DNA from: Bacillus niameyensis | Lineage (GTDB): Bacteria > Bacillota > Bacilli > Bacillales > Bacillaceae_C | Length of the DNA: 64,000 bases | Direction: 5' to 3' | Assembly: GCF_001375535.1 (NCBI RefSeq) | Contig: NZ_LN831197.1 | Span: forward strand, 1,555,622 to 1,619,621 | Shown here: positions 51,269 to 61,203 of the stretch, in pieces | Layout: every line of letters begins with the position of its first letter | How positions within the stretch are numbered: position 1 is the first letter of the stretch | Program-made: the position numbers and the translations under genes | The notes under the pieces: generated by a model | What the model saw: only the letters and a program-made list of their open reading frames with translations | Databases searched by the model: none | What the model was told of the DNA's origin: nothing

Positions 51269-52183
51269 ATGAAAAATAAGCGTTTTGAGAATATGGATAA
51301 AAATGCGACAGTTTCTACTTTTAAAGATTTGCTCCAGTGGAGAAAAGAGAGAAAACAAAAAAAGAAATCTCTTTCTTATCAAGTTCCTGTTGTAAAGGAA
51401 CCAGAAGTTAACTTTTTAACCCATAACAAGACTACCTCAACTATTACGTGGATTGGACACTCCACTTTTTTCATCCAATTAAATGGTAAAAATATTATAA
51501 CCGATCCTGTTTGGGCTATTAGAATGGGTGCCGAAAAGCGGCTAACACCACCCGGACTCCCTATTGATCAATTACCGCCAATCGATTATGTCTTTATATC
51601 CCATAGTCATTATGACCATCTACATTATTCATCTATTAGAAAATTAAAAGGCGATCCGACCTTTTTTGTACCTATTGGATTAGGAGTTTGGTTTAGAAGG
51701 AAAGGATTTAGTAATGTTGTCGAATGTAAATGGTGGGATGAGCAAGTAGTTGATGGTCTTAAAATTCATTTTGTTCCGGCACAACATTGGACAAAACGAA
51801 CTTTGACCGATACAAATCGTTCCCACTGGGGTGGATGGGTTATCGTAGGGGAAAAGACAGTTTATTTTGCTGGTGATAGTGGTTATTTCAAGGGTTTTTC
51901 CGAAATTGGTAAGCGCTATAATATTGACTACTGCTTAATGCCAATTGGGGCCTACGAACCTGAATGGTTCATGTCCAATCAACACGTCAATCCCGAAGAG
52001 GCTGTACAGGCTTATATAGATACAGGAGCGAATTCGATGATTCCGATGCATTATGGAGCATATATGCTAGCCGATGATACACCAAAAGAGGCATTGGATC
52101 GCTTGCTCGCAGAGTGGACAAAGCGTGAACTTCCGAAAAATGAATTAAAGATTATGAAGATTGGTGAAACGTTAAAAATATAA
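51269..52183 (+). CDS. MBL-fold metallohydrolase (NAPE-PLD-like)
   Basis: The 304-residue protein has the metallo-beta-lactamase fold. The metal motif is ISHSHYDHLHYSS, with further ligands in VPAQHWTKR, AGDSGYFKGF and MHYGAY. The N-terminal TWIGHSTFFIQLNGKNIITD and ADPVW-like segments resemble the N-acylphosphatidylethanolamine phospholipase D-like group. It is a cytoplasmic hydrolase, perhaps of phosphodiesters. ATG follows AAAGGGG. A hairpin terminator follows at 52184-52220. Confidence 0.88.
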   Translation: MKNKRFENMDKNATVSTFKDLLQWRKERKQKKKSLSYQVPVVKEPEVNFLTHNKTTSTITWIGHSTFFIQLNGKNIITDPVWAIRMGAEKRLTPPGLPIDQLPPIDYVFISHSHYDHLHYSSIRKLKGDPTFFVPIGLGVWFRRKGFSNVVECKWWDEQVVDGLKIHFVPAQHWTKRTLTDTNRSHWGGWVIVGEKTVYFAGDSGYFKGFSEIGKRYNIDYCLMPIGAYEPEWFMSNQHVNPEEAVQAYIDTGANSMIPMHYGAYMLADDTPKEALDRLLAEWTKRELPKNELKIMKIGETLKI

Positions 52184-52221
52184 AAGAGATTCCGAATGAT
52201 GTTTCCATATTCGGAATCTTG
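52184..52221 (+). terminator. Terminator of the MBL-fold gene
   Basis: AGATTCCGAATA / TATTCGGAATCT around GATGTTTCCA-type loop, then TGGGG; the T-tract is weak. Confidence 0.6.
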
Positions 52222-52320
52222 GGGCATATATTCTGATTTTTGAGCATTTATCTAAGTTCATTCATATTTTCTAAAAACTTAAAGTCTTTATGTTCACAAA
52301 ATCAATTGAGTGTATTTTCC

Positions 52321-53778
52321 CTATTCTCCCAAATGAGGAGCCCTGCGAAGTTTTGTTGCCTGCTCATAAGCATAGGCAATTTTTAATAAAACTTCCTCGC
52401 TATACGCTGTACCTGAAAAGGAGATTCCGAATGGTTCACCGTTTGGTATATAGCCGGTTGGAACAATGACGGTTGGGTATCCTGCTTTGGCCGCGATACC
52501 AGAGCCACGATCTCCGCCAAACATAATCGCATCAAGTTGATTTTCTTTTAATGCATAATCTATTCCTTGTTCTCTCGCTAAATATTGATCTCGCTCTAAT
52601 ATGTGCAAATATTCAGCCTCGACAAGGGACCCGCTTGTTTCTTCAGATGCAACTAAAAGCTTTTGATCGTATTTCAACATCTTCTCAGGATGTTTATTAT
52701 TATAAGAAATTAAATCAGCTAGCGATCTAATGGAATTAGAAGAAGCCGTTTTCCCTAAATAGGCATTCAAATTCGGCTTAAATTCATATGTCAATATTTC
52801 GAGCCCCCAGCTTTCTGTTGCTGATGGAATTTCAATATTTTCTATGATTTCAGCCCCAAGCTCACGTAAAACTCTAAGTGCTTCCTCCATCATCGCTAGT
52901 TTATGTTTACTCATTCGATCAGTAAATGGTTCCCCCGCAATTCCAATTCGAAAACCGGTCAAGCTTGTTCCCTTTAGCTCACTTGCATAATCATATCCTT
53001 CTATAAGAGGTATCGTTCCTGTTGCAGGGTCTTTTTCATCAAAACCTGCGATAAATGACAAGAGGTGGGCTGCGTCCCTCACCGATCTTGCCATCGGTCC
53101 TGGAGTATCTTGACTATGAGAAATAGGAATGACTCCGCTTCTACTAACAAGACCTACTGTAGGTTTAATCCCGACTAAAGAATTTTTCAAAGATGGGTTC
53201 AAAATCGATCCCGACGTTTCCGTTCCGATCGCCGCAGCTGCAAAATTGCTAGCGATTGCTGCTCCAGATCCAGAACTTGATCCTCCAACATCAAATGGTC
53301 CATACGGATTAAGTGTTTGTCCACCTCTTGAGCTATATCCGCTGGGCATACCAAACGTCATAAAGTTTGCCCATTCCGTCATATTTGTTTTTCCAAGTAA
53401 AATTGCTCCAGCTTTCCGAAGTTTTGCAGCTACAAAAGAATCCGCAGTCGCATAATGATCTGCAAGTGCCAATGATCCTGCTGATGTATGCATTTTATCT
53501 CCAGTATCGAGATTGTCTTTTAATAAAATGGGGATTCCATGAAGAACACTTCTAGGTCCTTTCTTTTTCCTCTCTAGATCGAGCGCTGCTGCAATATGCA
53601 AGGCATCTGGATTTATTTCAAGAATAGAATGGATCTTTTTATCATATGTAGCTATCCGACACAAATACATTTGAACAAGCTCTACTGATGTCCATTCACC
53701 ATTGGTAAGTTTTTGCTGTATTTGGTCAATCGTAATATCAAGCAGTTCATCATTTCCATCTAACTTAGAGTTTTTCAC
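52321..53778 (-). CDS. Amidase-signature hydrolase
   Basis: This 485-residue protein has the amidase signature: catalytic Lys in GIPILLKDNLDTGD, cis-Ser in FDVGGSSSGSGAAIAS and the nucleophile Ser in IGTETSGSILNPS. The TETSG in place of the more usual TDTGG is a small departure seen in peptide-type amidases. It hydrolyses amide bonds of an unknown substrate. It has no signal peptide. It is a single gene, divergent from the alcohol dehydrogenase gene. Confidence 0.88.
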   Translation of the reverse strand: MKNSKLDGNDELLDITIDQIQQKLTNGEWTSVELVQMYLCRIATYDKKIHSILEINPDALHIAAALDLERKKKGPRSVLHGIPILLKDNLDTGDKMHTSAGSLALADHYATADSFVAAKLRKAGAILLGKTNMTEWANFMTFGMPSGYSSRGGQTLNPYGPFDVGGSSSGSGAAIASNFAAAAIGTETSGSILNPSLKNSLVGIKPTVGLVSRSGVIPISHSQDTPGPMARSVRDAAHLLSFIAGFDEKDPATGTIPLIEGYDYASELKGTSLTGFRIGIAGEPFTDRMSKHKLAMMEEALRVLRELGAEIIENIEIPSATESWGLEILTYEFKPNLNAYLGKTASSNSIRSLADLISYNNKHPEKMLKYDQKLLVASEETSGSLVEAEYLHILERDQYLAREQGIDYALKENQLDAIMFGGDRGSGIAAKAGYPTVIVPTGYIPNGEPFGISFSGTAYSEEVLLKIAYAYEQATKLRRAPHLGE

Positions 53779-54007
53779 AGCTTTTCCCTCCTCTTCCTAA
53801 ATCCAATCTACTACTATATTCATTATTTTTCTACAATGAATTATTTATTTTCTAAAAATTCTTGTCTCTTCATATTTGTTTAACTATGGGTAGAGATACA
53901 ATTCGATTGGCAAATCCACTTTTTAAGTAGCTCTGCTTTTTTAATTCGATACCATTGCTGAACTTTGGGCAATATAAAAAAGACTAAAATAGACTGAGGT
54001 GCTCAAG

Positions 54008-55144
54008 ATGAAAGCAGTAACATATCAAGGTCCAAAAAACATTGTAGTCAAACAAATGCCTGATCCTAAAATAGAGCAAAAGGATGATATTATAGTCCGG
54101 ATTACATCGACAGCGATTTGCGGTTCCGATCTACACTTATATCAGGGAAATATGAGATTAAAGGATGATTATATTATCGGGCATGAACCAATGGGAATTG
54201 TTGAAGAAGTCGGACCTGGCGTTTCCAAAGTAAAAAAAGGAGATAGAGTTGTCATCCCATTCAACATTTCCTGTGGACAATGCTTTTATTGTCAGAATCA
54301 AATGGAAAGCCAGTGTGATGAGTCAAATCCACATTTAGATACAGGGGGATATTTTGGTTATTCGGAAATGTTCGGTGATTATGCCGGGGGACAAGCCGAA
54401 TATTTACGAGTTCCATATGGTAATTTCGTTCCCTTTGTTGTTCCAGAATCATGTGAATTAGAAGATGAAGCATTACTCTTTCTTTCCGATGTTCTTCCTA
54501 CAGCATATTGGAGCGTTGAAAGTGCAGGTGTTAAAGAGGGAGACACTGTGGTAATTTTAGGTTGTGGACCAGTTGGACTGATGACACAAAAGTTCGCTTG
54601 GATGAAAGGCGCAAAACGAGTGATTGCTGTGGATCATTTAGAATATCGACTAAATCACGCTAAAAAGACAAATAAAGTGGAAACATTTGACTTTAGCCAC
54701 CTTGACGACACTGGTGCCTTTTTGCATGAGATTACAAAAGGTGGAGCCGATATTGTCATCGATTGTGTTGGAATGGATGGTAAAAAGAATCCGATTGAAA
54801 AAATTGGGCAGAAAATGAAACTTCAAGGTGGAACAATGAGTGCAATCAATATTGCTTCAAAAGCAGTCCGTAAGTTTGGAACGATCCAATTAACTGGAGT
54901 CTATGGATCAAATTATAACCTTTTTCCACTTGGAGAATTTTTCACTAGGAACATTACATTAAAGATGGGGCAAGCACCTGTCATTCATTACATGCCTAAG
55001 CTTTATGAGAAAATCACCAAAGAGGAATTTGATCCTACCGAGATTATAACTCATCGAATTTCTCTTGATGAAGCTGCGCATGGATACCATATTTTTAACG
55101 AACATGAAGATGAATGTATAAAAGTCGTCTTAAAAACGTCATAA
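54008..55144 (+). CDS. Zinc-dependent alcohol dehydrogenase (formaldehyde dehydrogenase-like)
   Basis: This 378-residue medium-chain dehydrogenase has catalytic zinc ligands in AICGSDLH and IGHEPMG, structural zinc Cys residues in SCGQCFYCQNQMESQC and the NAD motif LGCGPVGLM. The long insertion and the GHEPMGIVEEVG stretch fit the glutathione-independent formaldehyde dehydrogenase-like branch. The ATG at 54008 follows GAGGTG; the GTG at 53999 is part of that site. The terminator at 55150-55184 follows. Confidence 0.88.
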   Translation: MKAVTYQGPKNIVVKQMPDPKIEQKDDIIVRITSTAICGSDLHLYQGNMRLKDDYIIGHEPMGIVEEVGPGVSKVKKGDRVVIPFNISCGQCFYCQNQMESQCDESNPHLDTGGYFGYSEMFGDYAGGQAEYLRVPYGNFVPFVVPESCELEDEALLFLSDVLPTAYWSVESAGVKEGDTVVILGCGPVGLMTQKFAWMKGAKRVIAVDHLEYRLNHAKKTNKVETFDFSHLDDTGAFLHEITKGGADIVIDCVGMDGKKNPIEKIGQKMKLQGGTMSAINIASKAVRKFGTIQLTGVYGSNYNLFPLGEFFTRNITLKMGQAPVIHYMPKLYEKITKEEFDPTEIITHRISLDEAAHGYHIFNEHEDECIKVVLKTS

Positions 55145-55149
55145 AAATA

Positions 55150-55185
55150 AGGAGTGTTGACTCAACTCAACACTCCTTATTTCTA
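55150..55185. terminator. Bidirectional terminator between adh and the his operon
   Basis: AAGGAGTGTTGA / TCAACACTCCTT around CTCAAC, with TATTTCT after and A's before. Confidence 0.9.
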
Positions 55186-55842
55186 CCAGTTTTCAATTTC
55201 CGGTCGTTCTTCTTTGGCATTGCCTTTTTTGGAAGAACGCCTTTTAAGTTCCGCTTCCACTTCTTCAAGAGCAATCCCTTGGTCAGCTAGTAATACAAGA
55301 CAATGATAAATTAAATCACTGCTTTCATTAATGACCTCTTCTTTATCACCATTCTTTGCACCAATTACTACTTCGCCAGCTTCTTCAATTAATTTCTTTG
55401 CAATTTTATCGATCCCTTTTTCAAATAAATAAGTCGTATAGGACCCGGCGACAGGTGTGTTTTTTTTCTCCTTAATTTCTTCCATTAAACTCGCATAAAT
55501 AGTTGAGGAAGGTATTGAAGTCGATTCATCGCGATAAATTTCATTATAAAAACAAGAAGTTTCTCCAGTGTGACAAGCAGGACCAAGTGGTTGGACTCTA
55601 ACCAATATAGTGTCTTGATCACAATCTAAACTGATCGATTTCACAATCTGTTTATTGCCCGATGTTGCTCCTTTATTCCAATATTCTTTACGTGAGCGGG
55701 AATAGAACCAGGTTTCTTTCGTTTCCAATGTTCGTTCATAGGCAGTTTCATCCATATAGGCAAGCATGAGAACTTCACCAGTATGATCATCGACTATGAC
55801 CGCGGGTATAAGCCCTTGAGAGAAATTAGGCTTCACTAACAT
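55183..55842 (-). CDS. hisI: Bifunctional phosphoribosyl-AMP cyclohydrolase / phosphoribosyl-ATP pyrophosphatase HisIE
   Basis: The 219-residue protein has two domains. HisI (1-110) contains [35 protein letters not shown], the DCDQD metal site and [12 protein letters not shown]. HisE (about 115-210) contains [18 protein letters not shown] and [13 protein letters not shown]. Together they perform steps two and three of histidine synthesis. The gene overlaps hisF by 17 bp. Confidence 0.94.
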   Translation of the reverse strand: MLVKPNFSQGLIPAVIVDDHTGEVLMLAYMDETAYERTLETKETWFYSRSRKEYWNKGATSGNKQIVKSISLDCDQDTILVRVQPLGPACHTGETSCFYNEIYRDESTSIPSSTIYASLMEEIKEKKNTPVAGSYTTYLFEKGIDKIAKKLIEEAGEVVIGAKNGDKEEVINESSDLIYHCLVLLADQGIALEEVEAELKRRSSKKGNAKEERPEIENW

Positions 55843-56587
55843 CGACTCCTCGCTCCTTGCACAGCACTTTCACTTCTTCAATACTAGTTGAATTTTCGTG
55901 GAAGATAGATGCTGCTAATGCCGCGGCCACATTAGTCTTTTCAAACACTTCAACAATATGTTCCGCATTTCCGCAGCCACCTGAAGCAATGACTGGAATC
56001 TTCACTGCCTCTACCACAGCTTGAGTCAATTCCAAATCATAACCATCTTTAACTCCATCCTTATCAACACTTGTAAGCAGGATGGAGCCTGCCCCAAGTT
56101 CCTCTACCTTTTTGGACCAGTCAATCGCATCCAAACTAGCATCTTTTAACCCTCCACGAGTCATAACATGCCAAGACCCATCTGGAAAAAGCTTAGCATC
56201 GACCGCAGCAACAATTCGATCCGAGCCAAATTGTTCTGCAGCTTCTTTAATAAAATTTGGATTTTCAACTGCTGCGGAATTAATTCCAACTTTATTAGCA
56301 CCAGCTGCTAAAATTTTCTTTATATCTTCAATTGTGCGAATTCCTCCGCCAACTGTAAATGGAACTGTTGCTTTTTCGGCTACCCTTTTAACGACATCAA
56401 CTAATGTATCTCTTTCTTCAGTTGTCGCAGAAATATCGAGAAATACTAATTCATCAGCTCCATTTTTACAATAAGATTCGGCCATTTCAACAGGATCTCC
56501 CATCGTGCGTAAACCTTCAAAATTAATACCTTTGACAACCTTGCCATCTTTAAAATCCAAACAAGGTATGATTTTTTTTGTTGTCAT
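55826..56587 (-). CDS. hisF: Imidazole glycerol phosphate synthase cyclase HisF
   Basis: The 253-residue TIM barrel has catalytic Asp residues in [14 protein letters not shown] and VAAVDAK...LTSVDKDG, phosphate-binding VGGGIRT and [10 protein letters not shown]. It makes imidazole-glycerol phosphate and AICAR from PRFAR and ammonia, normally supplied by HisH. The hisH gene is not found in its usual place upstream of hisA. HisF itself looks intact. Confidence 0.95.
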   Translation of the reverse strand: MTTKKIIPCLDFKDGKVVKGINFEGLRTMGDPVEMAESYCKNGADELVFLDISATTEERDTLVDVVKRVAEKATVPFTVGGGIRTIEDIKKILAAGANKVGINSAAVENPNFIKEAAEQFGSDRIVAAVDAKLFPDGSWHVMTRGGLKDASLDAIDWSKKVEELGAGSILLTSVDKDGVKDGYDLELTQAVVEAVKIPVIASGGCGNAEHIVEVFEKTNVAAALAASIFHENSTSIEEVKVLCKERGVDVSEA

Positions 56588-56593
56588 TTGAAT

Positions 56594-57289
56594 TCATCCC
56601 CTTAATTTGACTGTACCTTCATACATGGCCTTTCCTACGATGGCTTCTTTAATCCCAATTTCTGCAATCGCAGCAAGATCTGCTTGATTTCTAATTCCTC
56701 CAGATGCGACAATCTCACAATCTACAGCATCGTGAATCTTCTTTAATTGTTCAAGATTAGGGCCTTGCATCGTTCCATCCTTAGAAATATCCGTAAAAAC
56801 AATTCGCTTTACACCAAGTTGCTCCATCGATTTAGCAAATTCAATATAATCAACTTCTGTTTCCGATTCCCATCCTCTTGTCGCGACTTTCTCGTTGCGA
56901 GCATCAATGCCAATTACAATCTGTTCAGAATAATGTTCAAGCGCTTGTTTCAAGAAAGCTTCATCTTCCAATGCAGCAGTCCCGATCACAATACGAGATA
57001 CTCCTGCCTCCACATACGCTTTTACTGTTTCGATTGTGCGAATTCCCCCACCTACTTGAATAGGAACTGTCGAATTTTGCGATAACTTAGCAATTAATTC
57101 ATATTGTTCAGGATTTCCTGAACGTGCACCATCCAAATCAACAATATGGATAATTTCAGCACCGTCGCGGATAAATGTTTGGAGCTGTGATTGAGGGTCG
57201 CTCCCCACTTGTGTCGTTTGATTGAAATCTCCTTGATAAAGCCTTACACATTTTCCATTAATTAAATCCATTGCAGGTAAAATTTTCAT
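56594..57289 (-). CDS. hisA: Phosphoribosylformimino-AICAR isomerase HisA
   Basis: The TIM barrel of about 231 residues has catalytic Asp residues in ILPAMDLINGKCVRL and VFTDISKDGT, and phosphate sites QVGGGIRT and VASGGIRN. The ATG at 57289 follows AGGGGGCTGG; the ATG at 57307 would add six residues lying in that site. The gene follows hisB directly, whereas in Bacillus hisH is between them. Confidence 0.94.
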   Translation of the reverse strand: MKILPAMDLINGKCVRLYQGDFNQTTQVGSDPQSQLQTFIRDGAEIIHIVDLDGARSGNPEQYELIAKLSQNSTVPIQVGGGIRTIETVKAYVEAGVSRIVIGTAALEDEAFLKQALEHYSEQIVIGIDARNEKVATRGWESETEVDYIEFAKSMEQLGVKRIVFTDISKDGTMQGPNLEQLKKIHDAVDCEIVASGGIRNQADLAAIAEIGIKEAIVGKAMYEGTVKLRG

Positions 57290-57309
57290 TTCCAGCCCCC
57301 TAAACATTT

Positions 57310-57906
57310 TTACTCGATCATGCCCTTCGTTGAGATAACACCCTCTATTTTCGCATCAATCCGTACCGCTTCTGCTAATGCACGGCCTAACGCTTTAAAA
57401 AGGGCTTCTATTTTATGGTGAGTATTTTCACCGTATAACACACGTGCATGTAATGTAATTCCCGAATTAAAAGCAAAAGCTTGGAAGAATTCCTTTACAA
57501 GTTCTGTGTCAAAATTCCCTAGTGATTGCGTCGCAAATTCCCCTTCAAAATGGAGAAATGGCCTTCCACTAATATCAATAGCAACAAACGCAAGTGCTTC
57601 ATCCATTGGTACGTAAGAAGAACCGTAGCGCACGATCCCAGCTTTATCTCCTAAAGCTTCTCGAATCACTTTTCCTAATACAATTCCTGTGTCTTCAACA
57701 GTATGGTGGCTATCTATATGTAAATCACCCTCCACCTTACATGTCAAACCAATTCGGCCGTGACGGGCAAATGCCTCAAGCATATGATCAAAAAATCCAA
57801 CACCTGTTTCAATTTCTACTACAGATGGATTATCAAGCCGACATTCTATCGCAATCTTCGTTTCTCTTGTTTCTCTTTCGCCAGTAGCAGTTCGCATCTC
57901 TATCAC
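57310..57906 (-). CDS. hisB: Imidazoleglycerol-phosphate dehydratase HisB
   Basis: The 198-residue protein has the two manganese-binding motifs [17 protein letters not shown] / [12 protein letters not shown] and the second pair [20 protein letters not shown] / [17 protein letters not shown]. It dehydrates imidazole-glycerol phosphate. It ends with STKGMIE, the last codons of which (ATG ATC GAG TAA) resemble the start of a typical hisH (see findings). Confidence 0.95.
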   Translation of the reverse strand: MIEMRTATGERETRETKIAIECRLDNPSVVEIETGVGFFDHMLEAFARHGRIGLTCKVEGDLHIDSHHTVEDTGIVLGKVIREALGDKAGIVRYGSSYVPMDEALAFVAIDISGRPFLHFEGEFATQSLGNFDTELVKEFFQAFAFNSGITLHARVLYGENTHHKIEALFKALGRALAEAVRIDAKIEGVISTKGMIE

Positions 57907-57917
57907 TCCCCTTTATT

Positions 57918-59204
57918 TCATACAGATTTCAATCTGACAGTAACCGCTCGAGCATGCCCTTCCAGTTCTTCTGCTTCAGCAATTTTTTCAATATATGGGG
58001 CTGCTTGATTTAATGCTTGTTCTGAATAGTAAACATATGTTGTTTTTTTCATAAAATCATCAACAGATAAACCAGAGGCAAATCTTGCTGTCCCAGACGT
58101 TGGCAACACATGGTTCGGACCGGCAAAATAATCTCCGACAGACTCTGGCGTGTAATGACCAACGAAAACAGAACCCGCATTTTTCACCTTACCTAAAAAA
58201 GTAAGGGCATTATCTAATTGTATTTCCAAATGCTCAGGTGCTAATTGATTACTTAACTGAAAAGCGTCATCGATCGTTTCGACTAAAACGACCGCACTTT
58301 CATTTAAAAGGGATTCCTTAGCAATATTTTCTCTTGGTAATACTGCGCATTGCTTTTCTACCTCAAATAATGTTTCTTGTAAAAGTTGCTCGCATGTCGT
58401 AAAAAGAAAAGCACGTGCTTTTTCATCATGCTCAGATTGAGCAATTAAATCGGCTGCTACATACTTCGGATTAGCTGATCCATCCGCAATAATCGCAACT
58501 TCTGAAGGGCCCGCAATCATGTCGATCCCAACATCGCCAAACACTAGTGACTTCGCTGCGGCAACATACTCATTTCCAGGACCAACAATTTTATCAACAG
58601 ATGCGATTTTGTCTGTTCCATAGGCTAAGGCTGCAATTGCATGCGCACCCCCTACTTTATAAATAGTATGGACACCGGCAATATCAGCAGCAACAGATAA
58701 AATCGGCTCAATGTTTCCTTTATTACGAGCTGGTGTAACCATCACAATTTCATCAACTCCCGCCAAAACCGCTGGAATTGTATTCATTAGTACACTAGAT
58801 GGATAACAAGCCTTCCCGCCAGGTACATAAACACCTACACGTTCAATTGGGCGAAAAAGTTGGCCCGAAATGATCTCATCTGTAACTTGCATCATTCGTG
58901 ATTGTTGCAATTGTTTAGAATGGAAAGCTCGAATGTTTACTGCCGCCTTCTTTAAAGATTCGATGACATCTTCGGATACTTCTTGCCAAGCAGCTTGTCT
59001 TTCTTCCTCTGATACGACCAAATTTTCTGGTACACTACCATCGAACTTCAGCATATATTCTCTTAATGCCTCATCGCCTTTAACACGGACATTTTCGATA
59101 ATATCTTTTACGGTAGTAAGAACTTTTTCTGAAAACGGCTCTTTTTTAGTCTTTTTACTAATAAACAGCTCAGTAAATTTTTCCGACGAGTAAACTGGTA
59201 TCAT
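57918..59204 (-). CDS. hisD: Histidinol dehydrogenase HisD
   Basis: The 428-residue protein contains [61 protein letters not shown], the catalytic Glu-His pair in LAPEHLEIQ and [11 protein letters not shown]. It oxidises histidinol to histidine with two NAD. It overlaps hisG by 4 bp. Confidence 0.96.
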   Translation of the reverse strand: MIPVYSSEKFTELFISKKTKKEPFSEKVLTTVKDIIENVRVKGDEALREYMLKFDGSVPENLVVSEEERQAAWQEVSEDVIESLKKAAVNIRAFHSKQLQQSRMMQVTDEIISGQLFRPIERVGVYVPGGKACYPSSVLMNTIPAVLAGVDEIVMVTPARNKGNIEPILSVAADIAGVHTIYKVGGAHAIAALAYGTDKIASVDKIVGPGNEYVAAAKSLVFGDVGIDMIAGPSEVAIIADGSANPKYVAADLIAQSEHDEKARAFLFTTCEQLLQETLFEVEKQCAVLPRENIAKESLLNESAVVLVETIDDAFQLSNQLAPEHLEIQLDNALTFLGKVKNAGSVFVGHYTPESVGDYFAGPNHVLPTSGTARFASGLSVDDFMKKTTYVYYSEQALNQAAPYIEKIAEAEELEGHARAVTVRLKSV

Positions 59205-59821
59205 TTGATTACCTCCTCAATCCAAAAGGAATCAATCAATGGAGAAAGAATATTCTTTTTTAGTTTTAAAGATGTTCGATTTGCTATACAGCGCGCTGAA
59301 ATGGAAAACATCTCTTCCTTTACAACTAAACCATTTTCTCTCAATGTATTTCCTGTTTCTACGATATCAACGATGTCATCTGCGAGTCCAAGTAAAGGAG
59401 CAAGTTCAACAGACCCTTCTAGCTTTACGATATCAATCGATTTTCCTTGATCGCGGAAATACTTTGTTGTAATGTTCGGATATTTTGTAGCAATTCTTTG
59501 CTTTCGTTGATCAGGGTTTTGATTAGGCTCTCCGGCAATTGCAAAACGGCATTTTCCAAAAGGGAGAGGTAATAAATCAAACACATCTGGCTGAAATTCC
59601 ATTAAAATGTCCTCACCAACAATTCCTAAATCAGCAATCCCATACTCTACATAAGTTGCTACATCAGTCCCCTTAGCAAAGAAAGCAAAAAACTGATCCG
59701 TTTCTACCTGTAGCTTTCTTCCTTTATCTAGAAGTGGATCAACATTATAATTTCGCTCTTCTAGAAAGCGGATGAATTGTTTTTCTAATCTTCCTTTCGT
59801 TAAAGCAATGACAGGTTTCAT
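59201..59821 (-). CDS. hisG: ATP phosphoribosyltransferase catalytic subunit HisG (short form)
   Basis: The 206-residue protein has the short HisG fold: ALTKGRLEKQ, DVATYVEYGIADLGIVGED, RIATKYPNITTKYF, KLEGSVELAPLLGLADDIVDI. It lacks the C-terminal regulatory domain of long HisG, so it depends on HisZ, which is encoded directly upstream with a 4-bp overlap. It commits ATP and PRPP to histidine synthesis. Confidence 0.95.
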   Translation of the reverse strand: MKPVIALTKGRLEKQFIRFLEERNYNVDPLLDKGRKLQVETDQFFAFFAKGTDVATYVEYGIADLGIVGEDILMEFQPDVFDLLPLPFGKCRFAIAGEPNQNPDQRKQRIATKYPNITTKYFRDQGKSIDIVKLEGSVELAPLLGLADDIVDIVETGNTLRENGLVVKEEMFSISARCIANRTSLKLKKNILSPLIDSFWIEEVIK

Positions 59822-60942
59822 CTTTCGATCACCTCAAATTTTCCGTTTCGATTACACACTTCAAAAACTCGATCATAGTCTTTATCGCTTAATCGCTCGA
59901 TTTGCACGTCGACGATAGCATCTTGAAACTCCGCTCTTAAACCTTCTGTAAAGGCAAGGGCATCAACTTCAGCAATGATACAGATTTTTTCTCTTATCTC
60001 TGAATCTACTAATCTACCAGCAAGTACATCGACATCAAAGGCTAACCCGACAGCGGAAACACTTTCTCCAAATTGTTCATAAAGGCGATCATACCTGCCC
60101 CCGGAGAAACATTCCTCGCCCGTTTCCTTTAAAAATCCTCTAAACATAATTCCTGAATAGTACGGCAGGTTTTTCACTCTGCCAAGATCAATTAAAATTT
60201 CCTCATTTCCTGATTGCTTTTGGACTTGAGCGACCTTTTTTATATGATCTAGTATCTGAAGTAAGTTCTTTTGTTCTTTCCAACGCTCCTCGTATTGAGT
60301 TAATACATCGAGCGATCCGTACGCATCTACAAGCATCGCCAATTCCGAAGCAATTTCAATGCTTCCACCATTTTTAGCAATTTGAAACACTTCATCCTTT
60401 TTCTTATCATGCATAGCAAGTCTTAACCGTTCCAACTCTGGTTTAGGTAAATCCAACTTACTGGCCAAGCTCTCATATATTTCTGTATGCCCTAATTCAA
60501 CAAGGCAATCACCAGTACCCAGTTCGCGAAGGAAAGATCTAGCCATTAGTAAACATTCACCCTCACCGAGCAATTCAGGTAAATGTAACGTTTCAACCCC
60601 AATTTGGTGAGATTCAATACCAGGAGTTGATTGCTGAAATACTGATCCTTGATAAGCCCACTTCTGAGGGGTCTTTTCTTGAGTGGCAAGCGCTCTTGCT
60701 ATCGCTGTTGTCCAATCTGGACGGAGTACCTCAATTTCTCCTTCTGGATTAAACCATTTCATCATATCTTGTAATTTCATTTCTACAAATTCATTTGTAA
60801 ATGTTGAGGCATATTCGACAACTGGTGTAGAAATGAGATTATATCCTCTTAATGTAATGATTCTTCTGAACCTTTCCATTACATTAAAACGATTACGGAC
60901 TACCGATCCCATTTCATCTCTGCTTCCTGCTGGTACAAACAT
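59818..60942 (-). CDS. hisZ: ATP phosphoribosyltransferase regulatory subunit HisZ
   Basis: The 374-residue HisRS-like protein has class II synthetase remnants: GYNLISTPVVEYASTF, LRPDWTTAIAR (motif 2) and FSGGRYDRLYEQFG (motif 3 region). It is shorter than HisRS and lacks the anticodon domain. It activates short HisG and provides histidine feedback. It is the first gene of the operon. No T-box or other leader structure was recognised in the 200 bases upstream. Confidence 0.92.
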   Translation of the reverse strand: MFVPAGSRDEMGSVVRNRFNVMERFRRIITLRGYNLISTPVVEYASTFTNEFVEMKLQDMMKWFNPEGEIEVLRPDWTTAIARALATQEKTPQKWAYQGSVFQQSTPGIESHQIGVETLHLPELLGEGECLLMARSFLRELGTGDCLVELGHTEIYESLASKLDLPKPELERLRLAMHDKKKDEVFQIAKNGGSIEIASELAMLVDAYGSLDVLTQYEERWKEQKNLLQILDHIKKVAQVQKQSGNEEILIDLGRVKNLPYYSGIMFRGFLKETGEECFSGGRYDRLYEQFGESVSAVGLAFDVDVLAGRLVDSEIREKICIIAEVDALAFTEGLRAEFQDAIVDVQIERLSDKDYDRVFEVCNRNGKFEVIER

Positions 60943-61159
60943 GTATTATTCACTTCCCGATTCTTTAATTCATTAGCACTCTATCGAACTAAAGTATTTA
61001 TTGAATTTCTCTTACTTTATCATAAAGATTGAACATTCGTCAATTAAAAATTCAAAATACTTTTTAGATACAAATAAAGTCGATCATTTAGTTTCAGACA
61101 CGATTAGAATTTTCATGATCGAATTCCATTAACTAGCACTGTGCACCTATTAAAACAAA

Positions 61160-61196
61160 AAGATGTCCATAGTATCACTTTTTGGACATCCTTATA
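61160..61196. terminator. Terminator between the GH20-like gene and the his operon promoter region
   Basis: GATGTCCA / TGGACATC stem with CTTATAAATT after and A/T flanks, just past the end of the glycosidase gene. Confidence 0.6.
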
Positions 61197-61203
61197 AATT
61201 CTT

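Noticed and set aside
51038-51382. 114-codon minus-strand frame
   Set aside because: It overlaps the true start of the metallohydrolase gene, has no ribosome binding site and contains a low-complexity Phe/Leu-rich sequence typical of antisense frames.
60943-61160. T-box or other leader riboswitch for the his operon
   Set aside because: No T-box sequence, specifier loop or strong leader terminator was seen in this interval.
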